Assembly (NCBI GenBank): GCA_905182995.1 | Contig: CAJJDP010000079.1 | Location: 137,893 to 201,892, forward strand | Origin: Paramecium octaurelia | Lineage: Eukaryota; Ciliophora; Oligohymenophorea; Peniculida; Parameciidae | Direction: 5' to 3' | DNA length: 64,000 bases | Shown here: positions 35,809 to 47,824 of the stretch, one piece after another | How positions within the stretch are numbered: position 1 is the stretch's first letter | How the letters are laid out: each line of letters begins with the position of its first letter | Notes under the pieces: model-generated | What the model saw: the letters and a program-made list of their open reading frames with translations, nothing else | What the model was told of the DNA's origin: nothing | Databases searched by the model: none | Position numbers and translations under genes: made by a program

Positions 35809-36553
35809 TCAACAACATCCTTCGCTACTCTTTTTCGATTTTGACTGCAAATCCTTTGGTTTTTCCAAAAGTACTTGTTCTGTTGCCATTTAAGGTACCT
35901 TCTTAATGCTTTTAAAACCGATTGTATTAAAAATATCTATTTATATCATAAGAATGTAGTACTTGCTACAATATTGTTGAAAGCATTATCAATGTTTGTC
36001 CCATCCAATGCTGAAGTTTCGATGAATCCTATTTAGTGCGATTGGCAATATTCTAAGGCCTCTTCTGTCCTTACAACCTTTATTAAGATGTACCCCTACC
36101 CTTTAATCAACTGCATCTATTTTATTTCCAATCATTATAATCACAATGTTCCCATCGGCATGTTCCTTTAACTCTGATAACCATTTTTCTGTGTTTTAGA
36201 ATGTGATTTCTCTGGTGACATCATAACATATAAATGCTCCCACAGCTCCTCTATAATATGCATTTGTAATTGCTCTAAACCTAAAATATCATTTCATAAC
36301 AAACCTTACCTCTCCTATCCTGCAGTATCCCAAATTTAGCATTTCACAGATTTTCCTTATTGCTGAAATGTCTTTGTTGCGAATTCAACTCCAATAGTTG
36401 GTTTCGACTCAAGTGAAAATTCATTATTAATGAATCTCTTTAATATGTTTGTTTTTCCAACTCCAGAATCCCCTAAAACCTTTATTCATGATACTCACCT
36501 ATCAAAACTATTTTGAATAAGTAATCATAATCCTCATCATTTGTTCTTGACAT
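35809..36553 (-). CDS. Rab GTPase (Rab11-like)
   Basis: A 213-residue product from five exons (introns of 26, 29, 22 and 26 nt). All G motifs are present: GDSGVGKTN (P-loop), TIGVEF (switch I), WDTAGQER (switch II), GNKIDA (G4) and [11 protein letters not shown] (G5). The Rab marker [14 protein letters not shown] is present. The chain ends in ...EGCC, a double-Cys geranylgeranylation site. The start [20 protein letters not shown] and the GVEFATK switch match Rab11/Rab25 types, which drive recycling-endosome and exocytic traffic. In Paramecium this family is large, so the exact subtype is uncertain. Confidence 0.9.
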
Positions 36554-36575
36554 TAATAATTAAATTTATAATATT

Positions 36576-37224
36576 TCATATCCAACAATTAGAAAGAAAA
36601 CCATTATAAATCTCTCCAAAGTTGCCCACATTCTCCTTCAACCCTCCAATAATCAATAAACTATTCTGACATTTCTTGTTCAATATTGTATCATTATTGC
36701 TGCTCTGACATTTTACTAAGACATTCTCAACCAATTATCGCAATACCATGTAACTATTTGATGAATGTTTATTTATTTTTTCCAATTTGCCAATATTTCC
36801 CTATAAAGCATTCATTTATATGAAACAAGTCTAAACCTAATCCCAATCTAGTCATCTAACTTAAAATCTTACATTTTTATAATTAGTAGCAAGATAACAC
36901 AGTTCTTTCCATTTATTAAAGCAATTGGTCTTAGTCTAAAATATTTTGTTAAGATTGTGAGTTTAATGATATCAATTCTTGGAAACAAACCTATGGTGTA
37001 TGCTTTTGGGTACTCAAAATGTTGTTAATGAACATTTGCTTTGGTTAATAATTGAGCTTTTTCATGTTTACTTCTAAAAACTCGTCTTAAAACGATTTTA
37101 GTAGACTTTTTATGTTTATTTCATTTTCTATAAAGAGTTAAAATTAATGCTAAATATTTTCATTAATATAAGAATCATTCATTTAACCTATAGAGATCAA
37201 ACAAAAAACGATGATGAATTTCAT
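36576..37224 (-). CDS. secreted Cys-containing protein (205 aa)
   Basis: One 31-nt intron. A signal peptide (MKFIIVFCLISIG) precedes a Gln/Asn/Leu-rich helical domain containing about seven Cys, spaced irregularly (RTVLSCYQLQKCKIL, NECFIGKYW, KCQSSNN, KKCQNSLL). No membrane helix is seen after the signal. Similar small secreted helical proteins are common in ciliates, including trichocyst matrix-like proteins, but no processing motif was seen. It sits 22 nt upstream of the Rab start, on the same strand, and 34 nt downstream of the desaturase stop. Confidence 0.6.
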
Positions 37225-37258
37225 TTCTAATTATTAATTAATTAATTATTAAATTATT

Positions 37259-39155
37259 TCAAATTTTATCTTATGATCCTAAAATTTTTAACAATTTATA
37301 GTGACTAATTAAGGCATCTAAAAATGATGGGAACTCAAAATATCTAGAATTATTTATCTATTTTCTTACTTTATCTTGGCTTATTTAGCTTTCACTTAAA
37401 TAGTGCTCTTTATTTCCTTGAGTCTAGTGTGTGCAAACTATGGAAATAGGTGATGCTCAATCTAAGTAATTACTATTTAGCCTTACTTAATAATTAAGTC
37501 CGCCAGATAGGTGAGTCCAAATAAAAGAATCAAGAGCAAAATTAGAAGAATTTTAGATTTACAATTTACCCCAATTTGTTTAATTGATGTTTTGGTTATC
37601 CACCACACCAGCCTCCAGAGTCCAATGATTGACTGAAAAGTACAAAGCGTAATTATAACTGTGAACTGCATTGTACACAAACCACATTCCGAAGGCAACC
37701 TTATAAGAGAATTTCATGGAGGGATAAATTAATGTAATTGAAATCCATAAGAGTTTGACGATTATTTACAAGAAGACTTACAATTTAGATACATACCCTC
37801 TTCTGCAAGGATAATTGCTGAACCATTGCATTTCATCAAAGGTTCCAAATACATCAGTAAAATTGACAAATGTATAAATAATCCAAATGTACAAATGCTA
37901 ATATTTATGATACCAGAATCTTTGTTGAAGAGGATGCAATCTTATATATGGGAATGTAGTATCAAATGCCCTATCCAATTCTAAGTGGTTGACACAACTA
38001 TGATGTCCAAAATTGTGAGATCTTCTATACACCACACTTGTAGAAAAGGTAAGATCTAAAACATAACCAGCCAAAAATGATAATGTTTTATTGGATGAAA
38101 AGGCATAATGATTTCCATCATGCATTATATTAACATCAGCCTAATTATTGATTTACTATAATACTTATGCAGCAAAGAATCCTAATAATATTGCAGACAA
38201 TAAAGTGCAATAGTTTACGTAATAATACAAACATGCGAAATATCCAGTCAAACAGAGGAATCCTTTTACAAAAAGAACCCAATGGTTTTGCCAGTTTTAT
38301 CTTGGAATCTTTTGCTCCACTTCTTCCTTTATGTTTTGATAGAAATCATCGTCGTATGAATAATATTACTAATAATCTCTGACCTTCCCAATCATATACT
38401 GTTAAGGGGGCTCTTGTTTTGTCAATTAACTAGGATGATAAGAATACCAAAGGGCAGTACAGTCTCCACCTGCTCCATCAAGAATCATATTACCACTAAA
38501 TGATTTAGAAATTTAGTTACCCTGGGTGATACTATAAAAATTAAGTAACATCATAGATTTTATCTTTAATGACGACCCAACAATCAGCTGGAGAATCATG
38601 TTTCACTATCTCGCACCAACTAAATTCCTGGATTTTTTATTTTATTTATCTTTGCTTCTCTTATTACCTTTGTGTTATTTGTAAGAATCTCAATGATTTT
38701 TATTCTCTTATACTAAGAATTTCACACACAATCACAAAACAAAAACTAATAGAAAATATACGTAATTTCATGGTGTCACTTGGCAATGCAACTTTATCAT
38801 ATGCAATTATTGACACAGGCAATAAAAACATCATTTATGATAAAATGACAATATTGACAAATTTCCAAAGCGCATTTTATCTCCAAATAAAAATTTTTGG
38901 CAATAAATCTATAGCGTATAACATAATCACTGAAATCTCTAATGTTTTCATTAATATTTGTCTCAAGTATAAGTTTTCTTCAGACAACATGTCAAAGGTT
39001 GGAAATGGCCACAAAGATGCACCTATTGCAAATATTATTTTTAATATTGGCCATGCCGGTATTTTGATCTCAATCCATGGCACAAGCAACAAAATCATAT
39101 GAAACAATAACAGCATTATGAAAAACCCTCTGAAGACCCGATGACTATGCACCAT
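37259..39155 (-). CDS. membrane-domain + cytochrome b5 + front-end fatty-acid desaturase
   Basis: A 598-residue product (introns of 25, 24, 25 and 26 nt). Residues ~1-150 hold four or five hydrophobic helices (FIMLLLFHMILLLVPW, IFSISFCFVIVCEIL). Residues ~180-260 are cytochrome b5 (VKHDSPADCWVVIKDKIYDV, then QYHPGG; the intron splits the heme HPGG). The desaturase follows with three His boxes: HDGNH, HNFGHH and QIEHH, the Q..HH third box of front-end (delta5/6-type) desaturases. It should introduce cis double bonds near the carboxyl end of fatty acids in the ER. The N-terminal membrane part is not usual. The frame is open from ATG 39155; a spliced start at 39224 (39-nt intron, MGDLKISTLNLTK) is an alternative. 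Confidence 0.85.
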
Positions 39156-39224
39156 CAGAACCAGTTAAAAAGAGTTGCTGTACCTTTTAGTGAGGTTAAG
39201 AGTTGATATTTTTAAATCACCCAT

Positions 39225-39655
39225 TTTAATAAGTATATTATTTAAAATCGATACATCTTATAGCCATGAATTCTTCAAATTATATTTCAAAAAGATCTTA
39301 ATAATAATGAGGTTAATAGGGTTCATAATAAAAATTACAGATGATAGGATATCGAAACTTATTTCTAATTCAAGTTAAAATAAAATAGTGAATAAATAAA
39401 AAATAAGTTATTTTTTTATATGACAGTGATATTGTTAAATATATATTAAAAATAATATTAATTAATTATTCATTAATAAAGGCCTATTTTGATATTTTAA
39501 ATTAATATGAACTTTCAATTCTTTCTCCATGATTCCTATATTATTATTAAAATTATTTGGCAATGCCATCAAAAAGAAAAGACAAAAAATATCAATATTA
39601 TATATCCTTGATGGGAAAAAGTGCTTTAAAAAATTCTTAATGAATAAAATGCGAT
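39225..39655. other. AT-rich intergenic region
   Basis: About 430 nt. Open frames on both strands are short and rich in Ile/Leu/Phe from AT-rich codons. No coding signal is convincing. It lies between a minus-strand gene and a putative small plus-strand gene, so it should contain both starts. Confidence 0.35.
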
Positions 39656-39898
39656 ATGTTATATTCAAACTACAACAGTATAAGTAGAGATTCTAGGGCT
39701 GAAGAGTATTCCTATTGGAATTATGAAAGGATATCTACTCAAATTTTATAGTCTTCCATTTAAAATTTAGTTTATTTTATTGAGAAAAACAATTGTAAAT
39801 ACAATATATCAGCTTTAACAATATTGGTCGAATTCATTAAATAGAGGCCTATTATTAATAGATTCGTGAAAAAAGGAGAATCAAAATTAATTTAATGA
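39656..39898 (+). CDS. small hypothetical protein (80 aa)
   Basis: An intronless frame, MLYSNYNSISRDSRAEEYSY at the start, with a coherent mix of charged and aromatic residues (NYERISTQILQSSIQ) and a basic end (RFVKKGESKLIQ). Composition is more protein-like than most AT-rich open frames around it. No domain. It could also be an exon of a gene not resolved here. Confidence 0.4.
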
Positions 39899-40152
39899 AT
39901 CTCTGTTTAATAAATATTTTGTTTCTATTTTTACTTAAATTTATATAAATATCATAAAAAATATTGTGATAAAACGCATTGCTAAACAAAAAAAAAAAGT
40001 TCTTCAATATATTGTTTATTTGTTGAAATACAATTTTAAGGGTTACTACCTTAAGATATTGGCTTATAGATTAGTTTATTATTGAATACAATAAATATTA
40101 TCAAAGATTGTTTATATTGTTTTTAATAAACTCGATAATGTAAAATTAATAA

Positions 40153-40938
40153 TCAAAATCGCATGACCTAATTTACTTAGGATTCTTGCTATTAATACAC
40201 ATAGATTGGCACGAACATAGCGCAAGGATAAGCCATAGAATATTAGACGAACTAATTTGGATAATATGGCATAAATAATTGCATATTTTATTCTTTAGGA
40301 ATCTGTTGATAATTGGGTTAAAATTAAGCTTCTTATATCAGTTGATTATTCATTTATTTTTCTAATTTTTGTTGGGAATCATGGAATTCGTTTAATTTTT
40401 ATTTTTTTTCTGGTACAATGTAATATGGGTTTTTGATATTAAGATATTTGTTTCTCAAGTAGGAGTAGAATCGATTTTTGATGCTATTTTCTGATCTTTT
40501 ATTCAAATGTTTGCTAATCTGACTCCATTTACCACCAACTTTTTTGTAAAATTCTACTACTATTTCATCTTCTTCCTTAGTCCATGGTTCATTATTAATA
40601 TCTGGATGTAGTTAGTTAAGATAATGTTCTCTAATCTACTTTCCAGTTCTTTATGGAAGGAAAGAACTAATTTTACTCCAATGATAACCAAATTTAGAAA
40701 CTAAGTCGATAAGTTTTTGATTTTCTTCTTCAGTCCATTGCTTTCTCAGCTTGAACCCTTTGATTCTTTTCCATCTCTAAGCACATTGTGATGGATTTCT
40801 TCCATCAATTCTTCTTGCCACCTCAATCCAATCTAAATTGTTGTTTTTCCTAAGTTCAGTCAACAGTTCATCCTCCTAGGTGGTCCATGGTTTTCTTTAT
40901 GGTATTGGAGTATGCGAATTTGATGATGATATTGACAT
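40153..40938 (-). CDS. three-repeat Myb DNA-binding protein
   Basis: A 261-residue single exon. Three Myb/SANT repeats are clear. R1 is ~18-66 (RKPWTTQEDELLTELRKNN with the Trp spacing). R2 is ~70-118 (RKQWTEEENQKLIDLVSKFG, then YHWSKISSFLPQRTGKQIRE). R3 is ~125-170 (EPWTKEEDEIVVEFYKKVGG, then KWSQISKHLNKRSENSIKNR). Each ends in the DNA-recognition helix. A Gln/Asn/Pro/Tyr-rich C-terminus (MPYYPNQFVQYSMAYP) may be a transactivation region. It is a nuclear sequence-specific transcription factor of the 3R-Myb class (animal c-Myb-like). In other eukaryotes these control cell-cycle genes; target unknown here. Confidence 0.9.
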
Positions 40939-41803
40939 TTAATTAATTTTTTGAAAAATTAGAAGGAAAGAGTTATTAATATGAATTCAGTTTTTTCTTT
41001 TATTCAGTTATTTCAAACCATCATAATTTAATTAATAAAAAGTTTATTAAAATCTTACTTAATACTACATATGTTGGTCAATACTTTCAAAATATCATTA
41101 ACTTATCAATTTAGCATTCTCCAAATATGAAATTTTACATTTTACCTCAAAATGTTATATTACACTTCTTAAAGTCAATATTTATTTTTTACTTTTAAAA
41201 GTTTAAATTCTTCCAAATTTCGCAATTTAGGTTATATGCATCTGTGATTTAAACTATAATGAATTTTTTTTAATTATCTCCCTGATTTAAAGGATATAAG
41301 TTTTTTTTTGTCAAATTTTTATAATGACTTAATAAAATGAGTTTAAACTTAAACTTCATGCTTAATCTTGCACTTATTTAATGAAGCAATATATCCTAAC
41401 ATCTTATTGATTAAAAATAACTACCAAATTCTATGGGCCGAAAGCTACAAGTATATTAGGGATGATAAATTTTTGGTAATCTTAATAATAATTTGTTAAC
41501 AATTTTCAATCATCTACTCTAATTAGCAACTTGTAGAATTTTACATCTTTTGATAGAGTTTTTGAAGTCTTTAAAGCTAATTGATACTTAATTCCATTAA
41601 ATTATTTTACAAAAATTTGATTCCACATCGATAATATTTAATAATAGAATTGTCTTGGTTTTTGGTTCAAATAAATCTAATGGTTTATATGCTTTAAATT
41701 AATTTGAGATTATTTATAAAGAATATTCCAATACATATTTTATAATTAAATAAAATAAAAATTGAGTTTAATAAAATAAATCAAACAAAAACTATATTTT
41801 AAT
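40939..41803. other. intergenic, no supported gene
   Basis: 865 nt, very AT-rich. Neither strand has a frame with realistic amino-acid composition, and no family was recognised. The length is generous for this compact genome, so a short non-coding RNA or a lost gene could be here. Confidence 0.35.
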
Positions 41804-43204
41804 TCAATTCTGAATAAAGTTAGGAGATTCAAGTAGATGACATTTATCATCAATTTGAACTAAATCAGGTTCGTCCTTGGCATGAACACTATTGGCTTTA
41901 TTTGCAGCTGCTGCCGCTAGGAACATTTCTTTATTTTCGAAAGAAATATAAACATTACTGCTAAGTTTTCTTTTAGTACTTAACAATTCCTATTCATCTG
42001 TTTCTATTTTAAAATTGGTTTTGAGCATTTTTTTAATTTTATTCAATTTCTGTAATCTATCATCCAATTCAAAGATTTATTGACTGCTTGAGCAATTATT
42101 AATAGTTTAGGTATGTCCTTTCAATTTTTCCTTATATTTCTACAATAAGAAAATACAATACATTCATTATTTATTTAAATGGCTTAATTGACATATTATT
42201 GAGTATATTAGATTCATTTGATTAAATATCAGATAAAATCGAGTTTAGCTCATTTTGTACTTCATAGACTTATTATAAATGATTTTAAGATTGCAATTGT
42301 TACAACAATTTCATTGACTGAATATTTATCATATATAGTAATTATTGTAACTCTGTATTTAATGAATTGAATTGGGTCTAGTAAGTATTTCCTTTAGAAT
42401 TTTCAATGATTGATTAGCATTCTTATTATAAGGATGATAAGGATTTCTAAAAGTCCTTTAATTCCTTAGCTTTGTCTTCTGTCTCATCAGTTATACTAGT
42501 GAATGTATCAGTAGACTCTAATAAAAAGGGAGAATTAGATAAGAGTGAATTTTCGTCCACAGACCAAAAATTAGCTCTACTAACAGACTGATTTTCTCGT
42601 TTTTTATTTGATACCTGTTTAACTTGATAGCTTTCAACAGGAAAGAGAATATTTCCTTTAATTAGTTTTCCAACAGAGCACTCAGAACAATAAAATATAG
42701 CTCCAATGCTACGATTATATTCAAAAAATTTTGCCTATTTTAACAGAATTTTTATACTTTCTTATTGGCGTGATATGCACAACGAAATTAGTTACCTTTA
42801 GTAAATGATTTTTATTTTGATTCTATCGGTGATAAGCTTAAAACTTTTTATCCTACGTTTTATGAAACACTGACTTTATTTCTGCTATTAGTTTTTCTTG
42901 TTTAGAGTACTTGCTTCAAAAATATATCATCCATCATTTTCTTAGGAGAAACCATCGAAGTTGGCAATGATGTTTTTTCTTATTACATATATATTGAAAT
43001 ACTTTTGAGGATATTAGAATTTTAGTAATACTAGAGTAAGGAATTAACTTCATTAAACAAATTTATATTTTCTTTGTTTTTGTTTCTTTTTTTAGTTGAT
43101 TAATTTGTGGATTAATTCATTAATGGACTACTTTCTTCTTTATATAATTGAATTATACCTTATTATTAAGACGAGAAATGCCTGCTTTCTGACATTTTTT
43201 TCAT
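41804..43204 (-). CDS. zinc-binding (B-box-like) coiled-coil protein
   Basis: A 444-residue product with introns of 21, 23 and 22 nt. Residues ~1-130 are disordered, Ser/Asn/Lys-rich. A short zinc-binding module follows (CAYHANKK, then FYCSECSVGKLI), a reduced B-box-type pattern with a Cys/His pair and a CxxC. Residues ~215-330 are coiled coil. The end has an Ala-rich helix (EMFLAAAAANKANS) and an acidic tail. The coil next to a B-box recalls TRIM-type proteins without the RING, but only part of the ligand set is present. Function unknown. Confidence 0.6.
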
Positions 43205-44165
43205 AGTGTTCATTAAAAATATTCGTTAAATAACAAATAATAAAATTTTGATATCAAAAATAGTAAAAATTAAGAACTTTATTGCTATCTTCATGTAATA
43301 ACTTCCCTTAGTTTCTGATTCATTATTTTAATTTTAATTTTGTTTGCTTAATCTTATTTTCTGCTTACTTTCACGATATAAATTAAGTAATTTCGATTGT
43401 GAATTCTTTTATCTCCTTTGTCTTTTATCTTTACTTTTTAGCCCATTGTTAATTGTGTCACTAAATATTCTGTTATGTTTATCATTATTCAATGTAGCCA
43501 AGTTCTTATTCTAAAGGTTCTTACACAATTGCATTAAAATTTATTCTGATAATCTTTTTCTAAATTTTATTCTGTTTAATTTTGATTATTTCCTCTTTAA
43601 TATTTTCTCCTTTGTTTGCTATTTTTTTTTATCTTATTTCATTTTATTCAAAAATTTATATCTCTGTTTTGCAATTCTTATTTCTTTTTCATAATATTGA
43701 ACTTATTAATGTTTACATTATTACTATACTAGGGGATACAATTTTATCTATAGTTATAATAGAGAAGTTATAACTTTAGCAACTAGTTTTGTGGCTTTTA
43801 AATAAAGTATAATTTATACAGGAATAAAATAAATACAATAATTATTTAAGTTGCAAAGAATCACTGATAGGATATATGACTTTTATTGAAATTAAAGCTT
43901 ATTGATGAAGGAACAAGGTTGAGTAGAACTATATTATAAGAGTTTTTAATAGAAGTAAGATTGATAAGGGCGAGAGAGTGAATGATTGGACCTTGATTTT
44001 TGAGAAATTTATCAGCATAAAAAAGAAAAACAAAGACTAATCTAAAATATGAAATCATTTAATCACCCCAAACAAAGAAGAGATTATATATAACTGTTTT
44101 ATTATAATTTGAGAAGCCTTGAATAATTTAAAATATGTTCTAATAATATTTTATTTTTCATTAAT
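43205..44165. other. unresolved minus-strand coding-like region
   Basis: 961 nt without a confident gene. On the minus strand a Lys/Gln/Arg-rich frame is open from about 44015 to 43290, with segments such as ATLNNDKHNRIFSDTINNG and QSKLLNLYRESKQKIRLSK. Parallel frames over the same bases give hydrophobic sequences. No start, splice set or stop gives a stable model; the frame even runs into the N-terminus of the next minus gene without a TGA. It may be a decaying gene or an unusually AT-rich spacer. Confidence 0.3.
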
Positions 44166-45739
44166 ATGATTAATTTTATTTTATTTTTTGTTTTCCTTAA
44201 TATAATCGTTAATGGGGAAATAGTTTTGGAAAGCTTCACTAATGTCTAATAAACAAATGATAATAGCACATTTAACATATAAAATGATGAATATTGTTTT
44301 TGCAATTTGAAAGTCAGAGAGGTTGATGATAGATGTTGTTGTGATCCAGACATTAGTAATACTTCGTCCACACTTCCAAGTGATTGTCTATTAGGATCTG
44401 TAAAAAGGACATGCATTAAAAAATATATTTTATCAAGATAAAATGTCGACTAATGTAATATTCAAAATTATTATTCAGGGATCTAAGTTGAAGAACAAGG
44501 CAATTAAATATGCTTTATTTATGAGAAAAGCAGTCTTTCAACATCCGGTGTCACTATGCCATAAGCCTACAATAATCCGACATATTTGTAAGACTATTTT
44601 AAAGTTAATATTATACCTGAAACTAAAGTCTCAAAAGCTGATGCCCTTTAAGTTGCAATTTATTAAACGAATGATAAATCTAATATACTCGTTTATAGAG
44701 ATTCGAATGGAATATGCAAACAAACAAAGAGATTCATAAATTATAAATAGATTCAAAAATAAAGTTGCTTAATGCTTGCTTGTTAAACCAATTTACAAAC
44801 CATAACATCTACTAGTGCATCGACATAGTTTTACTCGAAATCATCAACAGTCTTTACATTATCAGCAACTAAGCCTGGTGGATGTTTGATAGGTTAATCA
44901 GTATTTATGGGAACCTCTGCTGTAACAACTACACCAAGTTTTACATCTAACACATTCGCGTACTTTTCAAGCGATCAAACCTTATACAATTATGTTAGTG
45001 AAGTGGTCTATGCTAATGCATGTAAATATACAACTTATCTTTGATAGCCACTAACTCTAATTTTTAAGGAAAGGCTGGATATGACTATGGATAGTATGTT
45101 CAAGGACATGTCAATTTATAAACAAATCCTTTTGGATACAAAATTTATAGAGGCAAAGCATCTACCTCAGATTCAACTTGCACCTTGTCTGATGATCAGA
45201 ACCCCCTTAATTATGAACCTCTTAGGTTTGGTTAAAACTTATAATTTTCATGCTCATATTCCCTTAATTAAACTACTATCTCTACATTTTCTTGGTCTGG
45301 ATTGTAAATATTTAACAGCTTCCCTTACAGTACTCTGTTAGGACTTGCAAGAACTCCTTTATTTGGAACTAGTAGTTTAGACTTTGTCAATACCACAACA
45401 GAAGTGCCTTAAACAGATTATATATATTTTACATAGCATGTACTAATCTTTACAGATGAATTTGGAATGAAAGAAGGTAGATAAAATTACATCTCGTCAT
45501 TTAAAATTGTTTATTCAAATGCAATTCTAAAGACAAACATACCTGCAGATACAAAAATCTATAGATTTAATTTAAAAGTTAGATTTATCAACCTCCCTCA
45601 TGATGATATCGAAAATTCTGTTCCATAAGATCCACCTTTCATACCTTAGTTACCATCAGATATATTCTTCCCAATTTGGTATGAAACCTTTGGTTCATTA
45701 ATCAGTACAATAATGATTGTTTTTATATTTTATATTTGA
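44166..45739 (+). CDS. tectonic-family transition-zone protein
   Basis: A 515-residue product with one 26-nt intron. A signal peptide (MINFILFFVFLNIIVNGEI) is followed by the tectonic Cys block (CFCNLK...DDRCCCDPDIS) near residues 45-65. Further secreted beta-rich sequence follows, with scattered Cys and Gly-Tyr repeats (AGYDYGQYVQGH). The C-terminus is hydrophobic (TFGSLISTIMIVFIFYI), suiting a membrane anchor. Tectonics sit at the ciliary transition zone and form part of the MKS/B9 complex that gates membrane proteins into cilia. The Cys block and the domain layout support the family; which of TCTN1-3 it matches cannot be judged by eye. Confidence 0.8.
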
Positions 45740-45888
45740 TAATATTTAAGATATCAATTCTTAATATTGTTTTCAAAAATACAAATGAATATATTATTTT
45801 TTCAACTCAAATTATTTTAATATCAATTTTGGCAATTAAAAATATAGAAACCTTATTAGTGTTATTTAAATATATTATTAATTTAATT

Positions 45889-47654
45889 ATGTTCATTGTT
45901 TTAATATTACTTCTTTTAAACCAGGTTGAGAGTAATAGAATCACTAACCCAACCGTGACAGTTTTAGATGAGACATTTTAGTCCAATGATTTTTATAGAT
46001 AAGCGTCTGAGATTATTCAAATTCCTTATGGAGCGTAATATATTTGATCCACATTAATGTAGTTATCCAGGAGTCTTTGCCATAGACTTGCATTAAAGGG
46101 TTAAAGGAGAGATTAGCAACTAAAGCATTAATTTGGGAGATTTTTAGAAGGTAGAAGAAGATCTCTTGGAGGAGGACGGTTGTTATTCAATATAGAGGAA
46201 CATTGAGATAAGCATGAAGTTGAAGTTGTGGCTTGATAAAAGTGGTTTAACACGAGATATATACTGTACTGATGTAGCTTTGGCTGAAAAATTTAAGAAG
46301 GCCTATGTTGTCAGAAACGATTTTTAAATTATACAAGTGGACTTAAATTAGGGTTTATTCAAACTACAGCTTGACCCTATAAGGCATTCATTTGCCAATT
46401 TACTCAACTATGACGAGGAGAACACTGATTATCATCCTTATTTAGTTGGAGACAGAGAATCTAATAAAATATTTATATTCACAACAAACGGAGGTTTGAG
46501 TTTCAAGAGTGATTCGAAGCTTGACATAGATTTTAAGGTAGAAGAGGAGATTAAGCAAAGAGATAAAATCTACAATGTTCATTATAATGAGAAACATTAA
46601 TTGATATTTGTGGCATGTGGACATGAAGGAATAGATATATATAAAATAAATAATGGAACTTTAGTATTCATGAAGGATATTTCAGCCTAGTATTTAGGAG
46701 TTGATAGTTAAATAGTTGATGTGAATAGTAATGGAGAGGATGGATTATACGTATTAGATTTGGAGAGAGGATTAAAATTTTATTGGATTAAAAATATGAT
46801 GGAATTGGTGTACAAATTCACGATTACAATTTCAAATGGTTAAAGTTTTGATTTTTATGATAATACATTTTTTATAGTGGCCAAAACAATCAATAAACAA
46901 GATTTTGCAATAGAGGTCTTCGTTAATTAAGTGACTTACGATTATTATATCAACAACTATTTTTTTGATGAAATGACTATTAATGATGTAAATGTCTTCT
47001 AATACTATGCTGTTTTGATTGGAGATGATGGTCATAAGATTATCTATCATTCAATTTATTAAGGTATTTATTAAAATAATTGAGTAAAGGTTTCTTAAAT
47101 TAAAATTTAATATCTCACACATCATTCTATTAACCTGATTTAGTAACAGTAAAGGAATTTGAATTTGAGGGAGAAGAGTTTACTAATCAAAGGATCTTTG
47201 CAGCAATTAGTAAATATGAATTCTAATTGATTAACATAATTATGAATATGCCTAAAATTGAATGTAAATATAGTGATGTTGGAGTCAGATAGTTTTATGT
47301 AAAGATTAATTCCACGAATTGTGCAAAGAAGGATAAGGAAAATAATCTAAATTACCAATACACCTTATGCAACGTATCTCATTCATTCACTTTTACAACA
47401 ACAGAAGTATAATAGATATTTAATTTTATTAGTTAGAGGGAAATTATACTACATATGCTCATTACACTCTTACAATATATGTGTTAATCGTGGTGGGTAT
47501 TTGGTTGGCTGTCCTTCTCTACTATTTAATAAAGAAGTGGGGATACAAATTAAAGTACTTAATTTGGAGAAAGAAAATTGTTGATGCTACTGCTCCATAT
47601 AATGAAAGTTTTGATGCAAAGGAAACAGAGTTACCAGAAACATAAAAACAATGA
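45889..47654 (+). CDS. type I membrane protein with beta-rich ectodomain (561 aa)
   Basis: Introns of 28, 26 and 26 nt. A signal peptide (MFIVLILLLLNQVES) starts a long beta-rich ectodomain with repeated hydrophobic-aromatic strands (KIFIFTTNGGLSF, EKHQLIFVACGHEGIDIYK, SNGEDGLYVLDLERGLKFY). These look like WD/YVTN-type beta-propeller blades, possibly seven. Four Cys are in the later part. A single transmembrane helix (YTLTIYVLIVVGIWLAVLLYY) near residue 510 leads to a ~45-residue basic cytoplasmic tail. It lies 149 nt after the tectonic-family gene on the same strand. Its role is unknown; a receptor or adhesion function fits the topology. Confidence 0.7.
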
Positions 47655-47824
47655 TTTAATTGACATCTATAAATAATATAATCTCAAACAAATTATTGTT
47701 AATGGTTTGGCAATATAAAGCTTAATAGAATTCTTTAGAAAGTCAAGTTCAATGCAACAATATGAATTGAAATAGATTATAAAATAGATGAAAATTTTGT
47801 TTTATTTTTTATTCTTATATGGAA

